The notes under the pieces were generated by a model. That model was not told the DNA's origin, ran no database searches, and saw nothing but the letters and a program-made list of their open reading frames with translations. A program made the position numbers and the translations under genes. Shown one piece after another: positions 58,227 to 64,000 of a DNA stretch of 64,000 nucleotides (positions are counted from its first letter, which is position 1; each line of letters opens with the position of its first letter). This DNA is from Mucilaginibacter rubeus (lineage in GTDB: Bacteria > Bacteroidota > Bacteroidia > Sphingobacteriales > Sphingobacteriaceae), in the NCBI RefSeq assembly GCF_014643835.1, contig NZ_BMKD01000011.1, positions 40,663 to 104,662 on the forward strand, given 5' to 3'.

Positions 58227-59102
58227 ATGATAAAATCCATGACAGGGTATGGAATTGCCAGTTTTGATTCGGGCAGTACAAAATACACCGTAGAGGTTAA
58301 ATCCCTGAACAGCAAATTTTTAGAATTATCACTTCGTTTGCCGAAGATTTTTGCCGAAAAAGAGTTTCAGCTGCGTAATGACTGCAGCAAACTTATCGAA
58401 CGCGGTAAAGTTAATTTATCTATCAATACCGAGCAGGTAAGTCAATCAGTAAAAGCGGCAGGCATTGATAAAGATCTGCTCAAACATTATTACAACCAGC
58501 TAAAATCAGTAAGCGAAGAGCTCGGCGAGCCAACCGGCAACCTGCTTCAGCTGGCATTGGGCTTACCCGAAGTTGTTAAATACGAAGAAGATACCATATC
58601 CGAAGATGAGTGGAAAGCCGTTGAAAAAACTTTTCAGCAGGCGATGGCCGCTTTCCAGGACTTCAGGGCTCAGGAAGGTAATGTTATTGAACAGGAAATC
58701 AAAGGTCGTATCAATACCATATTAAAAAACCTGGAGCTTGTTGAACTGGAAGATCCAAAACGTGTTCCTTTGATTAGGGAGCGACTTAATACATTCTTAG
58801 CAGAAGCCGCAAGCCGCGAAGCTATAGATCAAAACCGGTTTGAACAGGAACTGATCTATTATATTGATAAGCTTGATATTACCGAAGAAAAGGTAAGGCT
58901 AAAAGCGCATTGCGAATACTTTATCGAAACATTAAAAAACGCCGATGCAAACGGCAAAAAGCTGGGCTTCATTTCGCAAGAGATTGGCCGCGAGATCAAT
59001 ACATTAGGATCAAAAGCCAATGATGCCAACATCCAGAAACTGGTAGTAGGCATGAAAGAAGAGCTTGAAAAAATTAAAGAACAACTGTTAAACGTATTAT
59101 AG
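58227..59102 (+). CDS. yicC: YicC-family endoribonuclease
   Basis: 291 residues from the ATG at 58227 (MIKSMTGYG, the family's conserved start). YicC proteins are RNases reported to act on RyhB-type small RNAs in E. coli. VEVKSLNSKFLELSLRLPKIFAEKEFQLRND (about 22-52) and the C-terminal LKAHCEYFIETLKNADANGKKLGFISQEIGREINTLGSKANDANIQKLVVGMKEELEKIKEQ are textbook. It is followed by gmk, a frequent neighbour. Confidence 0.95.
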   Translation: MIKSMTGYGIASFDSGSTKYTVEVKSLNSKFLELSLRLPKIFAEKEFQLRNDCSKLIERGKVNLSINTEQVSQSVKAAGIDKDLLKHYYNQLKSVSEELGEPTGNLLQLALGLPEVVKYEEDTISEDEWKAVEKTFQQAMAAFQDFRAQEGNVIEQEIKGRINTILKNLELVELEDPKRVPLIRERLNTFLAEAASREAIDQNRFEQELIYYIDKLDITEEKVRLKAHCEYFIETLKNADANGKKLGFISQEIGREINTLGSKANDANIQKLVVGMKEELEKIKEQLLNVL

Positions 59103-59106
59103 TATA

Positions 59107-59199
59107 GTCATTGAGTCATCTTGTCATTAAGTCATTGATTGCTTTGCCGGCGGTTTTTGAAAAATGACACAATGACTTAATGACTTAATGACGCATTGA
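59107..59199. repeat. Intergenic inverted repeat of TGACTTAATGAC words
   Basis: TCATTAAGTCATTG (59124-59137) and CAATGACTTAATGA (59170-59183) are perfect 14-bp complements inside longer stretches of the same word. The repeat fills the yicC-gmk gap and ends 3 bp before the gmk start codon. Confidence 0.65.
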
Positions 59200-59202
59200 T
59201 CA

Positions 59203-59784
59203 ATGTCCAAAGAAGGTAAACTCATCATATTTTCGGCTCCGTCGGGTGCTGGTAAAACCACAATAGTACATCATTTGCTGGGAAAAATTCCTGATCTTGA
59301 ATTTTCTATTTCGGCCACCACGCGTGAGCGCCGCGGCGATGAGGTGCATGAAAAAGATTACTACTTTATAAGCAAAGAAGAGTTTTTGCACCGCATAGCC
59401 AAAAAGCAATTTGTTGAATTTGAGGAGGTTTATACCGGTACTTTTTATGGCACGCTCCGTACTGAAATTGAGCGCATCTGGGCAAAAGGCAAAACAGTAA
59501 TATTTGATATTGACGTTGAGGGTGGCCTTCACCTTAAACGCAAATACGGTCCCCAGGCTTTGGCTATATTTGTACAACCGCCATCGCTTGAGGTTTTAAT
59601 TGAAAGGTTGACCGGCCGTGGCACAGATAGCGAAGAAAAACTGAAAGAACGCTTTGCTAAAGCAGAAAAAGAGCTTAAATACGCTCCGCAATTTGATATT
59701 ATACTCAAAAATTACGATCTTGAAACTGCTTGCGCAGAGGCTGAGGAATTGGTGAGTAACTTTATTAGCCCCCCGGCCCCCTAA
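59203..59784 (+). CDS. gmk: Guanylate kinase
   Basis: 193 residues. Phosphorylates GMP to GDP. P-loop IIFSAPSGAGKTTIVHHLL (about 8-26). GMP-binding SISATTRERRGDEVHEKDYYFIS (about 36-58) and FEEVYTGTFYGTLRTEIERIWAKGKTVIFDIDVEGGLHLKR (about 74-114) follow. The last residues (SPPAP) and the TAA stop are encoded by the CCCCCTAAAGGGGG repeat that begins at 59768, so the normal C-terminus has been trimmed or replaced by the repeat. Confidence 0.96.
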   Translation: MSKEGKLIIFSAPSGAGKTTIVHHLLGKIPDLEFSISATTRERRGDEVHEKDYYFISKEEFLHRIAKKQFVEFEEVYTGTFYGTLRTEIERIWAKGKTVIFDIDVEGGLHLKRKYGPQALAIFVQPPSLEVLIERLTGRGTDSEEKLKERFAKAEKELKYAPQFDIILKNYDLETACAEAEELVSNFISPPAP

Positions 59785-59869
59785 AGGGGGAGTGCAAAAA
59801 ACTCATTTTGTACACCGGGAGCATTTAATCTACAAAACTTTTAATTTCCCCTTTAGGGGTTAGGGGCAC
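59768..59869. repeat. Repeat of CCCCCTAAAGGGGG type overlapping the 3' end of gmk
   Basis: CCCCCTAAAGGGGGAG (59778-59793) and CCCCTTTAGGGGTTAGGGGC (59849-59868) form inverted arms around an AT-rich centre. The left arm encodes the gmk stop codon. A near-identical left arm is found upstream of the exonuclease gene (63786-63809), and a related one at 21783-21926. Confidence 0.65.
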
Positions 59870-59872
59870 AAC

Positions 59873-60445
59873 ATGAAGATAGGCTTACTGTTTGGTTCAT
59901 TTAATCCTATACATATAGGGCATTTGATTATTGCCAATTATATGGCAAACCATACCTCGCTTGATAAGGTGTGGCTGGTTGTATCGCCCCAGAATCCGTT
60001 AAAAAAGTATGGCGATCTGATCAACACTTATGACAGATTGGAGATGGCCCGCCTGGCTACTGATAATGCAACCAATATTAGTGTGAGCGATGTTGAGCTG
60101 AAGTTGCCCCAGCCATCGTATACCATTGATACCCTTACTCATTTAAAGGAAAAATATCCCGAGCATGAGTTTGCCCTCATCATGGGTTCGGATAACCTTG
60201 GCTCCCTGCATAAGTGGAAAAACTATAAGCTTATCCTGCGCGATTACCGCATTTACGTGTACCCGCGCCCCGGGTATGAAAACGCCGAACTGGCCGATCA
60301 TCCTTCGGTTACCATCACCATGACGCCGCTTATGGAACTTTCGGCTACGTTTATCCGCAAATCAATAGCCGAAAAAAAGAACGTGCAGTTTTTTGTACCA
60401 GATCCGGTATTGAAATTTATTGAGAGCAAAAGCTTGTACAGGTAA
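59873..60445 (+). CDS. nadD: Nicotinate-nucleotide adenylyltransferase
   Basis: 190 residues. NAD synthesis from nicotinate mononucleotide and ATP. MKIGLLFGSFNPIHIGHLIIANYM holds the nucleotidyltransferase HxGH motif (H16, H19). Later motifs are KKYGDLINTYDRLEMARLAT, FALIMGSDNLGSLHKWKNYKLILRDYRIYVYPRPG and MELSATFIRKSIAEKK, the variant ISSTxxR motif. It begins 4 bp after the gmk-downstream repeat. Typical length. Confidence 0.94.
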   Translation: MKIGLLFGSFNPIHIGHLIIANYMANHTSLDKVWLVVSPQNPLKKYGDLINTYDRLEMARLATDNATNISVSDVELKLPQPSYTIDTLTHLKEKYPEHEFALIMGSDNLGSLHKWKNYKLILRDYRIYVYPRPGYENAELADHPSVTITMTPLMELSATFIRKSIAEKKNVQFFVPDPVLKFIESKSLYR

Positions 60446-60458
60446 CTCTGTAAATCTA

Positions 60459-60503
60459 AATCGCCCGTCATCGCTTCGTACCTCACAGCAATAACGGGCG
60501 ATT
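60459..60503. terminator. Bidirectional hairpin between nadD and the MaoC gene
   Basis: AATCGCCCGT (60459-60468) and ACGGGCGATT (60494-60503) are perfect 10-bp arms, separated by a 25-nt loop that contains GCTTCGTACCTC. They lie between convergent genes. Weak U-tracts on both sides. Confidence 0.6.
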
Positions 60504-60516
60504 ATTAAGTGTGGGT

Positions 60517-60978
60517 TTACCCAATAAAATGATATAAAAACACTACTTCGCCGGTGAAAGCCGGTTTGCGTTGGTCTTTTATTTCAAGTTCGATGGCCAT
60601 GGTGGATTTCGTTGTGCCACGAAGGTTAAGCAAGCTGGTCAGCTTTACCTTTAACCGTACTTCATTATCAACCAGCACCGGTTGTGCAAAACGAAGGTTT
60701 TCGATACCGTAATTAATTTCCATTTTCAGGTTTTCGATCTTTACGATCTCTTTCCATAGGTGAGGGATAAGTGAAAGTGTAAGGTAGCCATGTGCAATGG
60801 TTGACTTAAATGGGCTTTCAGTTTTTGCCCTTTCCGGGTCGGTATGGATCCATTGATGATCGAGGGTTGCATCGGCAAATTTGTTGATCTGCTCCTGCGT
60901 AATGGTGTGCCATGATGATACGCCAAGGTCGTTGCCAACCTGCTGTTCAAACTCCTGAAAACTGCTGATTACAATCAT
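60517..60978 (-). CDS. MaoC-family dehydratase
   Basis: 153 residues, hot-dog fold. WHTITQEQINKFADATLDHQWIHTDPERAK (about 22-51) has the hydratase-2 motif with Asp and His, and SPFKSTIAHGYLTLSLIPHLWKEI (about 55-78) is the second signature. (R)-specific enoyl-CoA hydratases and related enzymes share this. The substrate is not specified by the neighbours (convergent to nadD, upstream of which is the DNA-ligase unit). Confidence 0.88.
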   Translation of the reverse strand: MIVISSFQEFEQQVGNDLGVSSWHTITQEQINKFADATLDHQWIHTDPERAKTESPFKSTIAHGYLTLSLIPHLWKEIVKIENLKMEINYGIENLRFAQPVLVDNEVRLKVKLTSLLNLRGTTKSTMAIELEIKDQRKPAFTGEVVFLYHFIG

Positions 60979-61041
60979 ATTGAGTTATTGATAGTTAGGT
61001 TTTTTTAATATTGAAGCCGCAAAGGTATTAAATTATAGTGT

Positions 61042-62658
61042 TTATTCGCCTAGTAATGCCTTTAAGCTTTCCAGTGTATCAGCTTCTTCTTTGGGCTTAT
61101 CATGCCGCCACCTCAGGATCCGCGGGAAACGCAATGCTATACCCGATTTATGCCTGGTTGATTTATTGATGCCCTCAAAACCTATCTCAAACACCAGCTC
61201 GGGCTTTACGGTACGTACGGGGCCGAATTTTTCGATGGTATTGCGTTTTACAAAATAGTCTACCTTATTGATCTCCGCATCGGTAAGCCCCGAATAAGCC
61301 TTGGCAAAAGGTACCAGCTTGTCGCCATCCCAAACGGCGAAAGTGTAATCGGTGTATAGGTCGGCCCGGCGGCCATGACCTTTTTGTGCGTAAATCATTA
61401 CAGCATCAACCGATAACGGATCGATCTTCCATTTCCACCAATCGCCCCGGCGGCGGCCTACCTGGTAGGCCGCGCTTTTGCGTTTCAGCATGATCCCCTC
61501 GGCTATCATAGCGCGCGACTGTTCCCTGATACTTCCAAGCTGCTCCCAGCTTTCAAACTGAATCAGCGATGAAATACGGAACACTTCGGAATACCGTGTC
61601 TCTGTTTGTAACTGTTCCAAAATTTCCCGTCTTTCAGTTTGGGATTTATAGCGGATATCTTCGCCTTTATGTTCCAGGCAATCATAAGCAATAACGGCTA
61701 CCGGGCTTTCTTCCAGAATTTTTTTGCTGAGATTTTTTCTGCCGATACGCGTTTGCAGCACGTTAAACGGCATAGGCAAGCCATTTTGGAAACTGAGGAT
61801 CTCACCGTCAATCACCGTACCATCGGGCAGGGCATTTAAAAAGAGATGCAGCTCAGGAAACTTTTCAGTAGCCAAATCTTCTCCACGGCTCCAGATAAAA
61901 ATCTCGCCGCCGCGCTTTATCATTTGCGCACGGATCCCATCCCACTTCCACTCAGCCTGCCAATCGAATGCATCACCGAGGGCGATCCCTACTTCAGCGG
62001 GAGTTTTTTGTTTTTCGGACGTTTCCTGGATAGGATAAGCCAGGAAAAAAGGATAAGGCCGGGAGATATTAGCTTCGGCATCCTGCTCTGCCATCAATTG
62101 CGAAAACTGATAAGTTTCGGGCAGCCAGCTCCCCATAATGCGATGGGTAAGTACTGCGGGTTCGAGTCCGGAAATATCCGCCAGCGCCTTGATTACCAAA
62201 TTTTGTGATACGCCAACCCTGAAACTGCCGGTTAGCAGTTTATTAAACACAAAGCGTTCCTGGCTATCCAGCATGGCCCATGAATCCATCAGCCATTCTT
62301 TTTTTTGCTCTTCAGTTTTATCGTTAAGGGCATTAATCTCGGCTATCCATTCGGTAAGCGTTTTGCTGCTGCTTGCGTCACTTTGAGGCATAAGTAGCGC
62401 CATAGTTTCGGCGAGGTCACCTACTACATGATAGCTTTCCTCAAAAAGCCAGGCCGGGATGTGTGATGCCTCGATAGCCCAGTTACGTACCAAGGTTGAG
62501 TTGATCTGCCGTTTTGGCCGGCGACCGGTAAACAAAGCAAGCATGTGCATTTTATCGGTATCGGGCACCGTGTTAAAATAGTCTTTTAATACTTTAACCT
62601 TTTCGTTGGTTTTATTGGTTTCGTCAAGCGAAAGAAAGAGTTGGGCGAAGGCTTTCAT
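61042..62658 (-). CDS. ATP-dependent DNA ligase (cluster with ligase-associated exonuclease)
   Basis: 538 residues. Seals DNA nicks using ATP. An N-terminal helical DNA-binding domain (about 1-205) is followed by the nucleotidyltransferase core with the adenylated Lys in QAEWKWDGIRAQMI (KxDG variant KWDG, about residue 242). Motif III-like AVIAYDCLEHKGEDIRYKSQ (about 325), motif IV EGIMLKRKSAAYQVGRRRGDWWKWK (about 398-422) and the OB domain with RFPRILRWRHDKP follow. It belongs to the group located next to an MBL-fold exonuclease, which here overlaps its start by 4 bp. The Lhr-type helicase and the metallophosphoesterase of the full set are not adjacent. Confidence 0.94.
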   Translation of the reverse strand: MKAFAQLFLSLDETNKTNEKVKVLKDYFNTVPDTDKMHMLALFTGRRPKRQINSTLVRNWAIEASHIPAWLFEESYHVVGDLAETMALLMPQSDASSSKTLTEWIAEINALNDKTEEQKKEWLMDSWAMLDSQERFVFNKLLTGSFRVGVSQNLVIKALADISGLEPAVLTHRIMGSWLPETYQFSQLMAEQDAEANISRPYPFFLAYPIQETSEKQKTPAEVGIALGDAFDWQAEWKWDGIRAQMIKRGGEIFIWSRGEDLATEKFPELHLFLNALPDGTVIDGEILSFQNGLPMPFNVLQTRIGRKNLSKKILEESPVAVIAYDCLEHKGEDIRYKSQTERREILEQLQTETRYSEVFRISSLIQFESWEQLGSIREQSRAMIAEGIMLKRKSAAYQVGRRRGDWWKWKIDPLSVDAVMIYAQKGHGRRADLYTDYTFAVWDGDKLVPFAKAYSGLTDAEINKVDYFVKRNTIEKFGPVRTVKPELVFEIGFEGINKSTRHKSGIALRFPRILRWRHDKPKEEADTLESLKALLGE

Positions 62659-63752
62659 GAATCGGCCCCTCCAACCTCACCTAAATCCTCTCCAAAGGAG
62701 AGGACTTCCTTTTCTGGTTCTCCGGCGCTTGGAGCCTCCCCTTCGGGGAGGTTGGAGGGGTCTTCTTCGCCTCCATACAAAGTATGCACCTCCCGGGCAT
62801 TAAAACCAATCTCATTTAAATATCTCGAAAACGTGGCTGTGTATCCATGGGTAAGGTAAACGCATTCACACCCCGTAGCATCAATAGCACTAATAAGGCC
62901 ATCCCAATCGGCATGGTCAGAAAGCACAAAACCCCTGTCGGCAGCGCGGCGGCGTTTGGCGCCACGGATGGCCATCCAGCCAGAGCAATAACCAAAACTA
63001 TAAGGCTGAAACTTCCGCATCCAGGGCGTACCTACTGATGAGGGCGGCGCTATGATGATGCCTTTGCGCACCTCTTCTTTTGAACTTTCGGGGGTTATCC
63101 GCTCAGTTGGGTTTAACAATACGCCATTACGGCGCAAGGCTTCGTTGGTATTTTCGATAACACCATGAGTGTAAACTATGCCATTAAACAAATCGAGGTT
63201 TTGCAAGATTCGTTGTGCTTTACCTAAGGAGTAACCTACAATTACTGTTGCCAGTCCGTTATCGAGATTATGACGCCACCAGCTATTGATCTCATTGAAA
63301 GTTTGTACCTGCGGCTTCCATTGGTAAACCGGCATCCCAAAAGTACACTCTGAAATAAAGTGATGGCATTTAACCGGCTCAAACGGAGTAGAAATCCCAT
63401 CATCTTCTACCTTGTAATCGCCGGATACTACCCAAACCTCGCTTTTGTATTCAACCCGGATCTGCGCTGAGCCGATCACGTGGCCTGCCGGGAAGAGAGA
63501 CACAGTAACACCATTCTTGTGTACTATTTCACCATACTCAACCGTTTGCAGGTTGATTTCGCCTAAACGGTACAACAAAACCTCGCGCGAAAGATGATGG
63601 GCAAGGTAATGTTTATGCCCCCAATAAGCATGATCAGCATGGGCGTGGGTTATTACAGCATCATCAACCGGCTTCCATGGATCGATATAAAATTTGCCCT
63701 GCGCGCAGTAAATCCCTCTATCTGTAAATTCAAGCAGCGGTTTTTTAGCCAT
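62655..63752 (-). CDS. Ligase-associated DNA exonuclease (metallo-beta-lactamase fold)
   Basis: 365 residues from the ATG at 63752 (MAKKPLLEFTDRGIYC). MBL-fold nuclease: HAHADHAYWGHK (about 33-44) is the HxHxDH metal motif, and AGHVIGSAQIRVEYKSEVWVVSGDYKVEDDG (about 92-122) and ECTFGMPVYQWKP hold further ligands. The beta-CASP-like part with LSDHADWDGLI (about 285) follows. It probably trims DNA ends before the ligase acts. The last 35 or so residues (from about GGEEDPSNLPEG) are translated from an intergenic-type repeat, but the frame stays open and ends at the ATGA overlap with the ligase gene. Confidence 0.9.
   Translation of the reverse strand: MAKKPLLEFTDRGIYCAQGKFYIDPWKPVDDAVITHAHADHAYWGHKHYLAHHLSREVLLYRLGEINLQTVEYGEIVHKNGVTVSLFPAGHVIGSAQIRVEYKSEVWVVSGDYKVEDDGISTPFEPVKCHHFISECTFGMPVYQWKPQVQTFNEINSWWRHNLDNGLATVIVGYSLGKAQRILQNLDLFNGIVYTHGVIENTNEALRRNGVLLNPTERITPESSKEEVRKGIIIAPPSSVGTPWMRKFQPYSFGYCSGWMAIRGAKRRRAADRGFVLSDHADWDGLISAIDATGCECVYLTHGYTATFSRYLNEIGFNAREVHTLYGGEEDPSNLPEGEAPSAGEPEKEVLSFGEDLGEVGGADS
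62666..62760. repeat. CCCCTCCAACCT inverted repeat inside the exonuclease coding region
   Basis: CCCCTCCAACCT (62666-62677) and AGGTTGGAGGGG (62749-62760) are perfect terminal complements. Inner hairpins CCTCTCC/GGAGAGG and CTCCCC/GGGGAG are also present. It resembles free-standing intergenic repeats but is read in frame as the C-terminal tail of the exonuclease. Confidence 0.65.
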
Positions 63753-64000
63753 GTTATATAAACTACTGATAAGCAAATTGGTTTGCCCCCCGGCCCCCTA
63801 AAGGGGGAGCATCCCAAAAACAAAAAAAATGTCATTTCGATAGAGCAAGGGCAGACTTGAGCACCGGGGCGAGTGAGAAATCTCCTATGATGAAAATCTG
63901 CTACAGAAAGGCAAAAAGTCCTAAAAAGCGTGGTAATAGATTATATAAAGTTATAATATATAAATGACTAAGCAAACCGTGACCATGTTTTCTTAATTTT
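63753..64000. other. Gene-free right edge with two repeat fragments
   Basis: Holds a CCCCCTAAAGGGGGAG arm (63794-63809), like that after gmk, and a GTCATTTCGATAGAGCAAGG / GAGAAATCTCCT stretch (63831-63887) that I recognise as a common Bacteroidota intergenic word. No gene is seen up to the window end. Confidence 0.5.

Overview
This window is a chromosomal segment of a Bacteroidota bacterium, most likely from the family Sphingobacteriaceae (Mucilaginibacter/Pedobacter type). The evidence is a gldD gliding-motility lipoprotein gene, an IPExxxVDY-family protein, a cobalamin-dependent ribonucleotide reductase, a hybrid sensor kinase fused to an AraC domain, promoters of the TAnnTTTG type, and characteristic intergenic inverted repeats. 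Most of the DNA is core metabolism. I see no prophage, CRISPR array, rRNA or tRNA gene.

Layout. 1-1.6 kb: pyruvate dehydrogenase E2 (partial) and E1 alpha. 2-6 kb: cell-envelope genes (NlpC/P60 peptidase, CapA-like lipoprotein, SPFH protein, DUF922 predicted zinc protease). 6.0-6.6 kb: an internally deleted IS4-type element sitting inside an older intergenic repeat. 6.6-9.2 kb: a coupled DUF2306 / WG-repeat membrane protein pair. 9.3-10.7 kb: peroxiredoxin and AhpD-like protein. 11-15.7 kb: a TetR-controlled tripartite efflux operon (TetR, TolC, HlyD, DHA2 transporter) with two operator-like palindromes. 15.9-21.8 kb: PIG-L deacetylase, a 560-bp gene-free gap with a strongly foldable candidate RNA, and a SNF2 helicase. 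21.9-31.7 kb, minus strand: aminotransferase, fatty-acid desaturase, luciferase-like oxidoreductase, NrdJ, phosphosulfolactate-synthase-like protein, TPR protein. 31.9-35.4 kb: aldehyde dehydrogenase and a subtilase. 35.5-42 kb: the yceD-rpmF-plsX-fabH-accB-accC lipid block, then tatC and rpiB. 42-49 kb: M28 peptidase, LutB-like protein, DHFR-like protein, EcsC, ROK, gldD and aroE. 49-52.6 kb: the hybrid regulator and a small zinc-ribbon protein. 52.8-60.5 kb: pyk, IPExxxVDY protein, acpP-fabF-rnc, a carboxypeptidase-like-domain protein, yicC, gmk and nadD. 60.5-63.8 kb: MaoC protein, ATP-dependent DNA ligase and its associated exonuclease.

Fatty-acid synthesis is the main connecting theme. 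Acetyl-CoA from pyruvate dehydrogenase and pyruvate kinase feeds AccB/AccC, FabH, AcpP and FabF, and on to PlsX and the desaturase. The parts the genes do not explain lie between them. There is a candidate structured RNA at 18434-18517 with two identical AGCGGATA loops. Many intergenic inverted repeats are built from short words, two of them nested and two running into the 3' ends of genes (gmk and the ligase-associated exonuclease). Several genes have a Bacteroidota -7 promoter box only a few bases before the start codon.
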